In this document: in pieces, positions 54,825 to 64,000 of the stretch
Layout of the letters: every line of letters begins with the position of its first letter
How positions within the stretch are numbered: position 1 is the stretch's first letter
Assembly: GCF_016756495.1 (NCBI RefSeq)
Contig: NZ_AP023243.1
Coordinates: 1,612,001 to 1,676,000 of the forward strand
Origin: Mesorhizobium sp. 113-3-3
Lineage (GTDB): Bacteria; Pseudomonadota; Alphaproteobacteria; Rhizobiales; Rhizobiaceae
Direction: 5' to 3'
Length of the DNA: 64,000 nt
Translations under genes and position numbers: made by a program
Notes under the pieces: model-generated
Told to the model about the DNA's origin: nothing
What the model saw: only the letters and a program-made list of their open reading frames with translations
Database searches by the model: none

Positions 54825-55946
54825 ATGAGCGGATTCCCGATCCCCGTCTCGGTGCTGACCGGCTTCCTTGGAGCGGGCAAGACGACGCTGCTCAACCGGC
54901 TGCTGAAGGACCCGGCGCTGGCCGACACGGCGGTCATCATCAACGAATATGGCGAGGTGGCGATCGACCATCTGCTGGTGGAGCAGGCTTCCGACGGCAT
55001 CATCCAGCTTTCCGACGGCTGCCTGTGCTGCACCGTGCGCGGCGAACTGGTCGACACGCTGGCCGACCTGGTCGACCGGCTGCAGACCGGCCGCATCGCC
55101 CGGCTTACCCGCGTCATCGTCGAGACCACGGGACTGGCCGACCCGGCGCCGGTGCTGCAGTCGATCATGGCGCATCCGGCGCTCGTCCAGGCTTTTCGGC
55201 TCGACGGCGTCATCACGTTGGTCGACGCGGTCAACGGGAACGCCACGCTCGACGGCCATGTCGAGGCGGTCAAGCAGGTCGCCGTCGCCGACCGTATCGT
55301 GCTCAGCAAGGCCGACCTGGCGACCGATGCCGGCGACCTCGACACGCTGCGCATGCGCCTGCGGCAGATCAATCCCGGCGCCGAACTGCTCGATGCCGGC
55401 AATTCAACAACGGGTGTGGCGGCGCTGTTTGACTGCGGCCTCTACAATCCCGCCACCAAATCCGCCCACGTGCGCCGCTGGCTCGGCGAGGAAGCGGCAC
55501 ATGATCACGACCATCACCATGACGGTCATGACCACGGGCATAGTCATGATCACAGTCATGACCATGGCCATCGCCACGATCAGCGCGTGCGTTCCTATTC
55601 GCTGGTCCATGACGGTCCGGTGCCGTTTTCGGCAATAGAAATGTTCCTCGACCTGTTGCGTTCGACGCATGGCGAGAAACTGCTGCGCATGAAGGGTGTG
55701 ATCGAACTCCGCGAAGATCCCTCACGCCCGCTGGTCATCCACGGCGTGCAGAAGATCCTGCATCCGCCGGCAAGGCTGCCCGCCTGGCCGGACGGCCAGC
55801 GCGGCACGCGGCTGGTGCTGATCACGCTTGACATGCCGGAAGACTATGTGCGCCGGCTGTTCGCCGCCTTCACCAACCGGCCGTCGATCGACACACCCGA
55901 CCGTGCGGCACTGGAAAACAATCCGCTGGCGATCGCCGGAAGATAG
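54825..55946 (+). CDS. CobW/COG0523-family GTP-binding metal chaperone
   Basis: A 373-residue P-loop GTPase. Walker A LTGFLGAGKTTLLNR, the metal-binding CxCC in DGCLCCTVRGEL, and the G4-like VLSKADLA are present. A His/Asp-rich loop lies at about residues 225-250 (EEAAHDHDHHHDGHDHGHSH, followed by more His-Asp pairs), suited to zinc or cobalt. The C-terminal CobW domain follows. Family members insert or deliver metal (Zn or Co). The proximity to the cobalt-type nitrile hydratase is probably chance, since this lies beyond the tRNA among core genes. Confidence 0.93.
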   Translation: MSGFPIPVSVLTGFLGAGKTTLLNRLLKDPALADTAVIINEYGEVAIDHLLVEQASDGIIQLSDGCLCCTVRGELVDTLADLVDRLQTGRIARLTRVIVETTGLADPAPVLQSIMAHPALVQAFRLDGVITLVDAVNGNATLDGHVEAVKQVAVADRIVLSKADLATDAGDLDTLRMRLRQINPGAELLDAGNSTTGVAALFDCGLYNPATKSAHVRRWLGEEAAHDHDHHHDGHDHGHSHDHSHDHGHRHDQRVRSYSLVHDGPVPFSAIEMFLDLLRSTHGEKLLRMKGVIELREDPSRPLVIHGVQKILHPPARLPAWPDGQRGTRLVLITLDMPEDYVRRLFAAFTNRPSIDTPDRAALENNPLAIAGR

Positions 55947-55960
55947 CGTTTACATCGAAT

Positions 55961-56206
55961 TCAGGCGGTCTCGCCGCGCTCGACCAGGAATCGATGGCCG
56001 CCTGACATCGCGGCCGTTTCAACCAGCTGGTGACCGGCGTCCGCGCAGAAGGCGGGAATATCGATGACGGCGAGCGGATCGGTGGTCTCGAGCCAGAGCC
56101 GGCTGCCCGGCTCCATCCCGGCCAGGCGCTTCTTTGCCTTCAGTACCGGCAAAGGGCAATTCAGCCCTTTCAGGTCGTAGATAGCGGTATCCCTGGCCAA
56201 GACCAA
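55961..56206 (-). CDS. TusA-family sulfurtransferase
   Basis: An 81-residue single-domain protein with the conserved Cys-Pro-x-Pro motif in LKGLNCPLPVLKAKK. The Cys would carry the persulfide. It may act in tRNA thiolation or other sulfur relay. It follows the L,D-transpeptidase gene on the same strand with a 2-bp gap and is convergent to the CobW gene. Confidence 0.9.
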   Translation of the reverse strand: MVLARDTAIYDLKGLNCPLPVLKAKKRLAGMEPGSRLWLETTDPLAVIDIPAFCADAGHQLVETAAMSGGHRFLVERGETA

Positions 56207-56208
56207 GC

Positions 56209-57540
56209 TCAGCCGCCGAACATGCCGAGCAGCTTGTTCTTCAGCTTTGTCACCCGGCTCTCATCGGCGCTCGCTGCCTGCGTTTCGGCTTCCGGCGCGG
56301 CCGCCGCCGGGGCGGCGATGGTGGCGGTGGCGACCGGGGCTTCCTTGGCGGCCTTGGCTGCTTCCTTTGCCGCCACGGCTTGCGCCTTGGCCGCTTCCTT
56401 TTCGGCCAGCGCCTGTGCCTTTGCGGCCGCCTTGGCCTGCTTGGCGGCCTCTATGGCGGCCAGCCTCTGTTCCTCGGCCTTCTGCTTGGCGGCTTTTTCG
56501 GCCTCCAGTGCCGCCATCTTGCGGCCGGCGGGCGAATCGATGCGGCCCATGCGCGCCGTCTCGGTCACCGAGCCGTCGGAATTGAGCGAAGGCGGATCGA
56601 TCGGCACGCGCTCGCCGCGCGCCCGGCGCTTCGACCAGTCGGAGACGATGCTGGCTTCCTTGACACCGGCGATGGTCGGCTTCGGCGGCGGCACACTTGC
56701 CTTGAGCGCGCTGTTGAAGGCCGCGTCGTAGCTGCTCTGATAGGCGTTGTAGGCGCTCTTCAGCGAATCCGGCTGGGTGGTTGCCGGGCACGGTCCGGTC
56801 GGATCGAAGGTCTGGCCATCGGCGGCGACCTGGTTGAAGACGTAGCGCTTCTCGCAGACGTCGACCTTCGGCGGAACCTTGGTGACCTCGAAATTGTCGT
56901 AGCCGACCTTCAGCATCTTCCAGAACTCGTAGTTCGGGTCGTTGCGGTAGCGCGCCATGTTGGCGGCGGTCATGCGGAACGGAAAGGCCTGGACCTGGAA
57001 TTCCGTCTGCCCACCCTGGAAGGCGTCGCGGCCGAAGGCATAGATCTGCTCGATCTGCGCGTCGGTCATCGAATAGCAGCCCGAGGACGAACAGGCGCCG
57101 TGCACCATCAAATTCTGGCCGGTGCGGCCATTGGCGCGGTCATAGGCGTTTGGAAAACCGATGTTGAAGGACAGGTGGTAGTTGGAGCGCGGATTCATCT
57201 GCGACGGGCGGACCGTGTAGAAGCCTTCCGGCGCCTGGCGGTCGCCTTCGGTGTATTTGGGACCCAGCTTGCCCGACCATTTGCAGATGTCGTAGCTCGC
57301 GACCATGTCGTAGCGGCCATTGGTCTTGGCCTTCCAGATCTCGAGCTTGCCCTCTTCCTTGAAGATGCGTGCCATCACCGAGGAGGTGCGCACCATGCCC
57401 TTGGCCTTCATGTCGGCCAGGATCTTGTCCGGCAGCGGCTTGTTGGCTTCAGGGGCAAAGTCCTTCATCGACGAATCATTGCAGCCGGCGACGGCTATTG
57501 AGGCGACGAGGACTCCGGTGCGGGCGAGCTTGGCAAACAT
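56209..57540 (-). CDS. lipoprotein L,D-transpeptidase (YkuD fold)
   Basis: A 443-residue protein from ATG 57540. The N-terminus is a lipoprotein signal with the lipobox IAVAGC. The YkuD catalytic motif is MVHGACSSSGCYSMTD, where the second Cys is the nucleophile. The fold starts near RIFKEEGKLEIW. The last third is Ala/Lys/Glu-rich (residues ~320-430), probably a helical stalk. It likely forms 3-3 peptidoglycan cross-links or anchors proteins. Confidence 0.88.
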   Translation of the reverse strand: MFAKLARTGVLVASIAVAGCNDSSMKDFAPEANKPLPDKILADMKAKGMVRTSSVMARIFKEEGKLEIWKAKTNGRYDMVASYDICKWSGKLGPKYTEGDRQAPEGFYTVRPSQMNPRSNYHLSFNIGFPNAYDRANGRTGQNLMVHGACSSSGCYSMTDAQIEQIYAFGRDAFQGGQTEFQVQAFPFRMTAANMARYRNDPNYEFWKMLKVGYDNFEVTKVPPKVDVCEKRYVFNQVAADGQTFDPTGPCPATTQPDSLKSAYNAYQSSYDAAFNSALKASVPPPKPTIAGVKEASIVSDWSKRRARGERVPIDPPSLNSDGSVTETARMGRIDSPAGRKMAALEAEKAAKQKAEEQRLAAIEAAKQAKAAAKAQALAEKEAAKAQAVAAKEAAKAAKEAPVATATIAAPAAAAPEAETQAASADESRVTKLKNKLLGMFGG

Positions 57541-57781
57541 GGATACGGCTATGTCTTTTCCCTCGGGCCAATGGCTTCGAAACTGCCGAGCCCGTATGCT
57601 GAACACCGACGGACCGTAAGCCCGTTAACCTTGAAAATTCCTTACCGCAAGCTTCGACCAATCCTTCACGGCAATTTCATTGACGCGAATCCGGCGGCAT
57701 TTTTGTGGCGAAATTGCTCATTGCCGCCATATTGCCGCGAGGGAGGGGTTCCGACGGCCTTGTTCCGCCGTCAGAGGACCG

Positions 57782-58732
57782 TCAGAGGCTGCGGCCCATC
57801 GCCAGATATTTCTCGCGGCGCTGTTCGCGGAAGTCGGTGTTGGCGCCGGCAAATTCCTTCATTGTCTTGGCGATGAGGTCGCCGGTCGCGGCAATCACCG
57901 TTTCGGGCGCGCGCTGGGCGCCGCCCATCGGCTCGGGAATGATGCCGTCGATGATCTTCAATTGCAGAAGATCCTGCGCGGTGATCTTCATATTGGTCGC
58001 CGCATCCTTCAAGCGGGTGGTGTCGCGCCACAGGATCGAGGCTGCCCCTTCAGGCGAAATCACCGAATAGATGGCATGTTCGAGCATGTAGACGCGGTTG
58101 GCGGTGGCGATGGCGATGGCGCCGCCCGAACCGCCTTCGCCGATGACCACCGAGATCGACGGCACTTTCAGGCCAAGGCAGGCTGAGGTCGAGCGCGCGA
58201 TGGCTTCGGCCTGGCCACGTTCCTCCGCACTGACGCCGGGATAGGCGCCAGCGGTGTCGACCAACGTCAGAAGCGGGATCTTGAAACGATCGGCAAGCTC
58301 CATCAAACGCACCGCCTTGCGGTAGCCTTCGGGGCGCACGGAACCGAAATTGTGTTTCAGGCGGCTCGTCGTGTCCGAACCCTTTTCCTGGCCGATGATC
58401 GCAATGGGCTCGCCGCGAAAGCGGGCAAAGCCACCGACGATCGCCTGGTCATCGCCGAAATTGCGGTCGCCGGCCAGCGGCGTGAAATCGCTGAACAGGC
58501 CCTTGATGTAGTCGACGCAGTGCGGCCTGTCGGAATGGCGTGCCACCTGCACCTTCTGCCATGGTGTCAGGGCCTTGTAGAGTTCGCGCAGCGCGTCGTG
58601 GGAACGCTTCTCCAGCCTGGCGATCTCATCGGCGACATCGACCGCCTCGCCATTCTCGGCAAGCTTCTTGAGCTCGAGGATCTTGAGCTCCAGATCCTGC
58701 ACCGGCTTTTCGAAATCGAGGTAATTATACAT
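57782..58732 (-). CDS. accA: acetyl-CoA carboxylase carboxyltransferase subunit alpha
   Basis: A 316-residue enzyme of the first step of fatty acid synthesis, acting with AccD. Family motifs are MYNYLDFEKPVQDLELKI at the start, GQEKGSDTTSRLKHNFG, LVDTAGAYPGVSAEERGQ, and the oxyanion region VVIGEGGSGGAIAIA. ATG 58732 gives the standard N-terminus; the extra 18 codons upstream do not belong. A 241-bp gap downstream, to 57541, holds no gene. Confidence 0.96.
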   Translation of the reverse strand: MYNYLDFEKPVQDLELKILELKKLAENGEAVDVADEIARLEKRSHDALRELYKALTPWQKVQVARHSDRPHCVDYIKGLFSDFTPLAGDRNFGDDQAIVGGFARFRGEPIAIIGQEKGSDTTSRLKHNFGSVRPEGYRKAVRLMELADRFKIPLLTLVDTAGAYPGVSAEERGQAEAIARSTSACLGLKVPSISVVIGEGGSGGAIAIATANRVYMLEHAIYSVISPEGAASILWRDTTRLKDAATNMKITAQDLLQLKIIDGIIPEPMGGAQRAPETVIAATGDLIAKTMKEFAGANTDFREQRREKYLAMGRSL

Positions 58733-58830
58733 GCTTGGGCGGACCGATATTTCGGAAGGCAAGAACTGCGGAACCCTTGAAACCAAGGCTCCCGGCGGTG
58801 AAATGTCGTCCTCACATAGCGATATGAGGC

Positions 58831-59748
58831 CTAGTCGGCAAGCGGATGATGATCGTTGACCAGCCGCACCAGCCGCTCCTCCAGCACATGGGTGTAAATC
58901 TGTGTCGTCGATATGTCGGCATGGCCAAGCAGCTGCTGCACCGCCCTGAGATCGGCGCCGTTCTGCAGGAGATGGCTGGCGAAAGCATGGCGCAGCACAT
59001 GCGGCGATATCTTGGCCGAGGCGATGCCGGCTCGTGCCGCCAGCCCTTTCAGGTCGCGGGCAAAGACCTGGCGCGAGAGATAGCCGCTGTCGGAGGCAGC
59101 CGGAAACAAAAACGGGCTTTCGGCGAAAGCGGGCACTGCGGTCCGGGCGGCAAGCCAGGCGCGCATTGCCGTGCGCGCCTTGGCCGACAGCGGCACCATG
59201 CGCTCCTTGTCACCCTTGCCGCGCACCATGAAGAAACGGTCGTCGCGCTGCGCAACCGTCACCGGCAGACCGACCAGTTCGGAAACGCGCAGGCCGGTGG
59301 CGTAAAGCACCTCGACCAGCGCGTGAAGGCGAAGCGCTGCCAGCCTGTCGCTGTAGCCGAGCCCGGCATCGCCGGCTTCCACAGCGGCGCGGTCAATCAG
59401 CCGGCCGGTGTCGGCCTCGCTCATCGTCTTGGGCAGCGGTCGGCCCTTTTTCGGGCTGTCCAGTGTGCCGGTCGGGTCATCGGTGCGCAGGCCTTCGGCG
59501 TAGAGGAATTTGAAGAACTGGCGGATCGCCGACAGTTTGCGCGCCTGCGAGGTCGGCGCGAAGCCGCGCGCGGCGATGTCGTCGAGATAGGCGCGGATAT
59601 CGGCGGCACCTGCACCGGCAAGTCCGCCATCGATCTCGGTGGAAGCGTCTTCGAGGTCGCGTCGGTATGAGGACAGCGTGTTTTCGGCGGCGCCGCGCTC
59701 GGCGCTCATCATTTCCAGGAAGGCCTCGATGCGGGCGGCGCTGTTCAT
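58831..59748 (-). CDS. xerD: site-specific tyrosine recombinase XerD
   Basis: A 305-residue recombinase resolving chromosome dimers at dif. Catalytic residues are Arg in [10 protein letters not shown], Lys in [13 protein letters not shown], the His-x-x-Arg in [16 protein letters not shown], His in [16 protein letters not shown], and the final Tyr there. The normal length and its place between accA and aroK mark it as the housekeeping enzyme and not an island integrase. Confidence 0.95.
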   Translation of the reverse strand: MNSAARIEAFLEMMSAERGAAENTLSSYRRDLEDASTEIDGGLAGAGAADIRAYLDDIAARGFAPTSQARKLSAIRQFFKFLYAEGLRTDDPTGTLDSPKKGRPLPKTMSEADTGRLIDRAAVEAGDAGLGYSDRLAALRLHALVEVLYATGLRVSELVGLPVTVAQRDDRFFMVRGKGDKERMVPLSAKARTAMRAWLAARTAVPAFAESPFLFPAASDSGYLSRQVFARDLKGLAARAGIASAKISPHVLRHAFASHLLQNGADLRAVQQLLGHADISTTQIYTHVLEERLVRLVNDHHPLAD

Positions 59749-59772
59749 CCTTGGGGATCGGTTTTCTTCAGG

Positions 59773-59925
59773 TCAGTTTTTCTTGGGGTTCAGCTTTTCC
59801 GGCGGGATGCGCACGCTCATCTCCGCTTTTTTCGGCTCGACGAACATCACCAGCGCGAACATCGTACCATAGGCAATGCCGGCCAGAATCGCGAGGGTCA
59901 CGACAAAGCGAAACAGTGTCGGCAT
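59773..59925 (-). CDS. 50-residue conserved small membrane protein
   Basis: ATG at 59925 opens a short frame. One membrane helix (FVVTLAILAGIAYGTMFALV) is followed by a charged tail with FVEPKKAEMSVRIPPEKLNP. It lies 24 bp before xerD on the same strand. I recall small proteins of this type at this position in related genomes. Function unknown. A longer in-frame extension to 60318 runs across the divergent aroK start and is rejected. Confidence 0.7.
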   Translation of the reverse strand: MPTLFRFVVTLAILAGIAYGTMFALVMFVEPKKAEMSVRIPPEKLNPKKN

Positions 59926-60136
59926 CAATTTTCGCCCGTCTTCTTGTTCTGCGTTTCCAAACCCTGTGCCCTTATGGGACGCCAATCCGGCCAATTCAAG
60001 GAAGAAGCGGAGGCCTGTTAGCAACTTCTGATGCGGGTTTCCCCCGGCCGATATAGGCTTGCCCGTGCTCGGCACGCTTGACGCAAACCGGCTTTTCATG
60101 TCGATACGCCGGCAAAGAGGGCCCAAGAAACAGCTG

Positions 60137-60742
60137 ATGACCCAGGCAAATCCTCCAGGCGAGAGCCACTCAGCGCTGCTTGGCCGACTGGGCAGCCGGT
60201 CGATCGTCTTTGTCGGCCTGATGGGCGCAGGCAAGACGGCGATCGGGCGCAAGGTGGCGACGATGCTTTCGCTGCCTTTCATCGACAGCGACCAGGAGAT
60301 CGAAAGCGTCTCGCGCATGACCGTGCCGGAGCTGTTCGAACGCTATGGTGAGGCCGAGTTCAGGGCCCTGGAACAGCGCGTGATCCTGCGCGTGCTGGAA
60401 AATGGTCCGCAGGTGCTTTCGACCGGCGGCGGCGCCTTCATGAACGCGCAGACGCGCGAGGCGATCGCCGCGCATGGCGTGTCGGTGTGGCTGAAGGCGG
60501 AGCTCGATCTTCTGATGGAGCGGGTTTCGAAGAAGCAAAACCGGCCGCTGTTGAAAAGTGCTGACCCCCGCGCCGTGCTGGAGCGGCTGATGGGCGAGCG
60601 CTACCCGGTCTACGCGACATCGGATGTTACCGTGCCGACCCGCGACGACCGCAAGGAAGTTATCGCGGCGGAGGTGCTGGACGCACTGTGCCGGCATTTC
60701 GGCATCGATGAGATTGCAGCGACGGGAGAGGTCGAATCGTGA
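60137..60742 (+). CDS. aroK: shikimate kinase
   Basis: A 201-residue kinase of the shikimate pathway. Walker [13 protein letters not shown], the substrate-binding IDSDQEIE and GGGAF ([11 protein letters not shown]), and the lid region KKQNRPLL are visible. Starts at 60059 and 60098 are also in frame; the ATG at 60137 gives the usual length. It overlaps aroB by GTGA. Confidence 0.94.
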   Translation: MTQANPPGESHSALLGRLGSRSIVFVGLMGAGKTAIGRKVATMLSLPFIDSDQEIESVSRMTVPELFERYGEAEFRALEQRVILRVLENGPQVLSTGGGAFMNAQTREAIAAHGVSVWLKAELDLLMERVSKKQNRPLLKSADPRAVLERLMGERYPVYATSDVTVPTRDDRKEVIAAEVLDALCRHFGIDEIAATGEVES

Positions 60743-61875
60743 GAGCGGATCAGCCAGTCACCGTCGAAGTCGGGCTTGGCGACCGGGCCTACGACATATT
60801 GATCGGTTCAGGCCTTTTGTCACGCGCGGGCGAGGAGATTTCGCGCCGGCTGCCGGGTACGCGCGCCGCTGTGGTCACCGACGAGAATGTCGCCGCCGCG
60901 CATCTCGATACGCTGAAGACAGGGCTCGAGAAGGGCGGGATCCAGCCAACCGTCATCACGTTGCCGCCCGGCGAGAAGACCAAGAGCTTTGCTCATCTCG
61001 AAGAGGTGGTGGACGGCGTTCTGGCCGCCAGGCTGGAGCGCGGCGACGTCGTCATCGCGCTTGGCGGCGGCGTCATCGGCGATCTCACCGGCTTTGCCGC
61101 CGGCATCGTGCGGCGCGGCATGAATTTCGTGCAGATCCCGACTTCGCTGCTGGCGCAGGTCGATTCCTCGGTCGGCGGCAAGACCGGCATCAACAGCCCG
61201 CGCGGCAAGAACCTTGTCGGCGTCTTCCTGCAGCCCAGGCTGGTGCTGGCCGACACGGAAGTGCTCGACACGCTGCCGATCCGCGAATTCCGCGCCGGCT
61301 ATGCTGAACTTGCCAAATACGGGCTGATCGACCGGCCGGAATTCTTCGCCTGGCTCGAGGCGAACTGGGAAAAGGTGTTCGCCGGCGGGCGGGAGAGGGG
61401 AGAGGCGATTGCCGAGGCCTGCCGCGCCAAGGCCGATGTCGTCGCCCGCGACGAATTCGAGACAGGCGACCGCGCTTTGCTCAATCTCGGCCATACATTC
61501 GGTCACGCGCTCGAAGCCGCCACGCAGTATGACGGCGCCCGCCTCGTCCATGGCGAAGGGGTCGCCATCGGCATGGCGCTGGCGCATCGGTTTTCCTCGC
61601 GGCTCAATCTGGCCAGCCCCGACGACGCGGCGCGCGTCGAGACGCATCTGCGCGCCGTCGGCCTGCCCTGGCGGATGTCCGATATTCCAGGCGAATTGCC
61701 CGATGCCGAAGCGCTGCTTTCATTCATCACGCAGGACAAGAAGGTGTCGCGCGGGGCGCTGACCTTCATCCTGACGCGCGGCATCGGCCAGGCTTTCATT
61801 GCCAAGGACGTGCCGGCTTCGGAAGTGCTGTCGTTCCTCAGGGAAAACCATCCAGCCAACCGGAAAGCCGACTGA
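60739..61875 (+). CDS. aroB: 3-dehydroquinate synthase
   Basis: A 378-residue NAD- and Zn-dependent enzyme turning DAHP into 3-dehydroquinate. The GTG start overlaps the aroK stop. Motifs are [48 protein letters not shown], and the zinc ligands in [13 protein letters not shown] and [10 protein letters not shown]. The aroK-aroB coupling is the common order in alphaproteobacteria. Confidence 0.96.
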   Translation: MRADQPVTVEVGLGDRAYDILIGSGLLSRAGEEISRRLPGTRAAVVTDENVAAAHLDTLKTGLEKGGIQPTVITLPPGEKTKSFAHLEEVVDGVLAARLERGDVVIALGGGVIGDLTGFAAGIVRRGMNFVQIPTSLLAQVDSSVGGKTGINSPRGKNLVGVFLQPRLVLADTEVLDTLPIREFRAGYAELAKYGLIDRPEFFAWLEANWEKVFAGGRERGEAIAEACRAKADVVARDEFETGDRALLNLGHTFGHALEAATQYDGARLVHGEGVAIGMALAHRFSSRLNLASPDDAARVETHLRAVGLPWRMSDIPGELPDAEALLSFITQDKKVSRGALTFILTRGIGQAFIAKDVPASEVLSFLRENHPANRKAD

Positions 61876-61876
61876 G

Positions 61877-62767
61877 ATGGGCAACGAGACGGGTTGGGTC
61901 GTCGTCGCCGTCCTTGCCATCCTCATCCTCCTGGTTGTTGCCGTGCGCACGCGCCTTCTCGCCATGTTCGGCTACGAGCTTTCGCGCATCGAGCCGCAGC
62001 GCTCCAGCCAGGACGAGTTGCGCGGCGCAGTCGACGATTTTCGCCGCGACGGCCAGGTGGTGCGCGAGGACCGCGACCGTATCGGCGGCCTGTTCGATCT
62101 CGAAGAGCTCGAAGTCTCCGACATCATGGTCCACCGCACCAATATGCGCTCGGTCAATGCCGACAATGCGCCGGAGGCGGTGGTGCGCGAGATCCTGCAG
62201 AGCCCGCACACACGCATGCCGCTGTGGAAGGGCTCGCTCGACAACATTGTCGGCGTACTGCACGCCAAGGATCTGCTGCGTGCGCTGAACGAAGTCGGCA
62301 ACGACTTTTCCAAGATCGACGTGATGAAGATCGCCTCGAAGCCCTGGTTCGTGCCCGACACCACGACGCTGCAGGAACAGCTCAATGCCTTCCTGCGCCG
62401 CAAGGCGCATTTTGCCGTCGTCGTCGACGAATATGGCGAGGTCGAGGGTCTGGTGACGCTGGAGGACATAATCGAGGAGATCGTCGGCGAGATCGCCGAC
62501 GAGCACGATGTCGACATCCAGGGCGTCAAGCAGGAGGCCGACGGCTCCGTCGTGGTCGACGGCAATGTGCCGATCCGCGACCTGAACCGGGCGCTCGATT
62601 GGAACCTGCCGGACGAGGAAGCGACGACGATTGCCGGCCTCGTCATCCACGAGGCGCAGTCGATCCCCGAGGAAAAGCAGGCTTTTACCTTCCACGGCAA
62701 GCGCTTCATTGTCATGAAGCGCGACAAGAACCGCATCGCCCGGTTGAGGATCAGGCCGGTCGCATAG
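61877..62767 (+). CDS. CorC/HlyC-like CBS-domain protein, apparently lacking most of the membrane domain
   Basis: A 296-residue protein starting 1 bp after aroB. It has one hydrophobic segment (WVVVAVLAILILLVVAV), then the linker usual before the CBS pair (DELRGAVDDFRRDG; DRDRIGGLFDLEELEVSDIMVHR), two CBS motifs (LHAKDLLRAL; VVVDEYGEVEGLVTLEDIIEEIVGEI), and the C-terminal CorC_HlyC domain. Family members in this position are normally ~430 residues, with a three- or four-helix DUF21/CNNM domain. Here TM1 runs straight into the post-domain segment VRTRLLAMFGYEL. Confidence 0.82.
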   Translation: MGNETGWVVVAVLAILILLVVAVRTRLLAMFGYELSRIEPQRSSQDELRGAVDDFRRDGQVVREDRDRIGGLFDLEELEVSDIMVHRTNMRSVNADNAPEAVVREILQSPHTRMPLWKGSLDNIVGVLHAKDLLRALNEVGNDFSKIDVMKIASKPWFVPDTTTLQEQLNAFLRRKAHFAVVVDEYGEVEGLVTLEDIIEEIVGEIADEHDVDIQGVKQEADGSVVVDGNVPIRDLNRALDWNLPDEEATTIAGLVIHEAQSIPEEKQAFTFHGKRFIVMKRDKNRIARLRIRPVA

Positions 62768-62849
62768 CGCCGTCACAGGCCACGTTACCGATCCTTCATT
62801 GGAACTCCGCCGCGCCATGGTGCATTTTGCGCCGGGCGGTCAGGAGAAG

Positions 62850-63653
62850 ATGATGATCGATCGGCGAACCCTGCTTCTGGCTTCGATGGCGGCCTTTCTG
62901 CCGGCCACGACGTTTGCGCGCCAATCCTCGCCATCACCCAAAACTTTCGACTACGGTCCGGCCAAGCTCGACATCTATGCGCCCGATGGCGCCAGCGGCC
63001 TGCCGGTCGTCTTCTTCGTCCATGGCGGGGCCTGGGAATTCGGCAAACGCAGCCAGGTTGGCGCAAAGCCGGCCTTCCTGCTCGCCAACGGCTTCTGCTT
63101 CGTCTCCATCGATTACCGCATGCTGCCTGAGGCCGATGTCGCCACCCAGGCCAATGACGTGGAAAAGGCCTATGCCTATGTCAGGGCCAACATCGCGGCG
63201 CATGGCGGCGACCCCAACCGCATTGTCGGTATGGGCCATTCGGCCGGCTGCCACCTGATCGCGCTGACCGGTATGCGCGGCGGACTGCCTGGCGTCGCCG
63301 GGCTCCTGCTCGACGACACCAGGGCCTATGATCTCGTAGCGCTTCAGAAGAACGGCGGCATGGTGCGAGCCTATGCGCGCGTCTTTTCCGACCCCTCGCA
63401 ATGGGCGGCACTGTCGCCGGCGAGCTATGTCGATGGCCGCAAGCATCCGCCGACCTTCATCGCTTATTCGGGAGCGTCAGGCCGTGGCGAGGAGTCGAAG
63501 GCCTTTGCCGAGCGCCTGCGCGCCACCGGGACCAAAGTCACCCTGTTCGACGGCAGCGCGTACACGCACATGTCGATCAATCACGATTTCGGCAGGGATG
63601 GCGACGCGCTGACCGCCGCCGCGCTGGCATTCCTGAAATCGACGGCCGGTTGA
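62850..63653 (+). CDS. secreted alpha/beta hydrolase (esterase/lipase-like)
   Basis: A 267-residue protein from ATG 62850 (after AGGAGA) with a signal peptide MMIDRRTLLLASMAAFLPAT. The oxyanion loop is FFVHGGAWEFG, the nucleophile elbow GMGHSAGCHL, and the catalytic acid and His are near the end (TKVTLFDGSAYTHMSIN). It belongs to the hormone-sensitive-lipase/carboxylesterase-like group. Substrate unknown. Confidence 0.85.
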   Translation: MMIDRRTLLLASMAAFLPATTFARQSSPSPKTFDYGPAKLDIYAPDGASGLPVVFFVHGGAWEFGKRSQVGAKPAFLLANGFCFVSIDYRMLPEADVATQANDVEKAYAYVRANIAAHGGDPNRIVGMGHSAGCHLIALTGMRGGLPGVAGLLLDDTRAYDLVALQKNGGMVRAYARVFSDPSQWAALSPASYVDGRKHPPTFIAYSGASGRGEESKAFAERLRATGTKVTLFDGSAYTHMSINHDFGRDGDALTAAALAFLKSTAG

Positions 63654-63802
63654 TCGCGGCCGATTTCCACTCGCCCATCGCTGTCACTGGCTCATGCCAA
63701 AAGCAGCGGCGGGATATTGCCGTGCGGACATCCGTGAGTGCAATTGCTTCATCTGCCGGTTTTTGACGCAATTCCGCTGATCGCCGGATGGGAGAGAAAT
63801 GC

Positions 63803-64000
63803 ATGAATGGCGCCGATGTGCTGTGCGACGTGCTGCTGGCCAATGACGTGAAGGTCTGCTTTGCCAATCCTGGCACCTCCGAAATGCACTTCGTCGCCGC
63901 GCTCGACCGCAAGCCCGAGATGCGTTGCGTGCTCGGTCTGTTCGAGGGCGTGGTGACGGGTGCGGCCGACGGCTATGCGCGCATGACCGACCGCCCGGCC
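63803..64000 (+). CDS. thiamine-diphosphate enzyme (acetolactate synthase-like), cut by window end
   Basis: The first 66 codons, open to the last base. The start follows GGAGAG. The N-terminal ThDP domain is clear: [30 protein letters not shown] and the ThDP glutamate in [20 protein letters not shown]. The same NPGTSE..E..ADGYAR layout as in benzoylformate decarboxylase and acetolactate synthase-like proteins is seen, so the exact enzyme cannot be fixed from this part. Confidence 0.8.
   Translation, partial: MNGADVLCDVLLANDVKVCFANPGTSEMHFVAALDRKPEMRCVLGLFEGVVTGAADGYARMTDRPA

Noticed and set aside
55490..55595. His/Asp repeat in the CobW-family gene as a separate functional element or CRISPR-like repeat
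   Set aside because: The repeated CATGAC/CACGAC triplet pattern encodes the metal-binding loop of the GTPase. There are no spacers and the frame is kept.
58831..59748. Tyrosine recombinase as the integrase of the 22-kb island
   Set aside because: It lies outside the proposed boundaries among core genes, next to accA, and has the length and motifs of housekeeping XerD.
63758..63780. TTTTTGACGCAATTCCGCTG as a fourth copy of the dispersed repeat
   Set aside because: Only about 13 bp match one internal edge of copy B. The remaining sequence does not follow the family, so I do not count it.

Overview
The window reads as chromosomal DNA of a Mesorhizobium-like member of the Rhizobiales. It is GC-rich with tightly packed operons and many ATGA/GTGA overlaps. 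It carries the accA/xerD | aroK-aroB order typical of this group, numerous ABC sugar importers, and a dispersed intergenic repeat that I recall from Mesorhizobium genomes (copies near 5.4, 21.1 and 33.7 kb). The species call is inference.

Left part, 1-29.9 kb: carbohydrate loci. (1) 2.6-9.5 kb holds a glucitol/sorbitol phosphotransferase system, gutM-srlA-srlE-srlB, followed by an HPr-Enzyme I fusion, so one unit could carry the whole phosphorelay. A SorC-type regulator lies beyond it. (2) 9.5-20 kb is a ribose-type ABC uptake locus with a DeoR regulator, two different FGGY kinases, a class II aldolase, a HAD-IIA phosphatase, a ketose 3-epimerase-like protein and a cupin. The sugar is unknown. 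(3) 20-27.1 kb is an arabinofuranoside locus: an ArsR-type regulator with a long Cys-containing C-terminus, an intracellular GH51 arabinofuranosidase, and a complete ABC importer. Three promoters there share one operator-like motif. (4) 27.2-29.8 kb carries a multicopper oxidase, a YqaA-type membrane protein and a cytochrome b561.

Middle part, 29.9-52.1 kb: a probable genomic island. An intact tRNA-Arg(CCT) lies at 52076-52152 (minus strand). A 24-nt copy of its 3' end (one mismatch) lies at 29910-29933 in the same orientation, exactly where the far end of an element inserted at the tRNA 3' end should be. No integrase remains. The cargo is a RoxA-like di-heme protein with a secreted mono-heme partner, decayed dipeptide ABC genes, a LuxR-type regulator, an amidase, and the operon mdlC-(deleted aldehyde dehydrogenase)-orf-MFS-mdlB-pobA with a divergent LysR. 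These are followed by a cobalt-type nitrile hydratase whose beta subunit is encoded as two TGATG-coupled genes, a His-rich accessory protein, and a five-gene Liv-type ABC importer. Together they suggest uptake and breakdown of a plant-type (hydroxy)mandelonitrile: nitrile to amide to mandelate to benzoylformate to aldehyde to 4-hydroxybenzoate to protocatechuate. The aldehyde dehydrogenase step is broken locally.

Right part, 52.2-64 kb: core genes. These are an M20 amidohydrolase, a D,D-carboxypeptidase, a CobW GTPase with a His-rich loop, TusA, a lipoprotein L,D-transpeptidase, accA, xerD, a small membrane protein, aroK, aroB, a CorC-like CBS protein that seems to have lost most of its membrane domain, an alpha/beta hydrolase, and the start of a thiamine-diphosphate enzyme cut by the window end.
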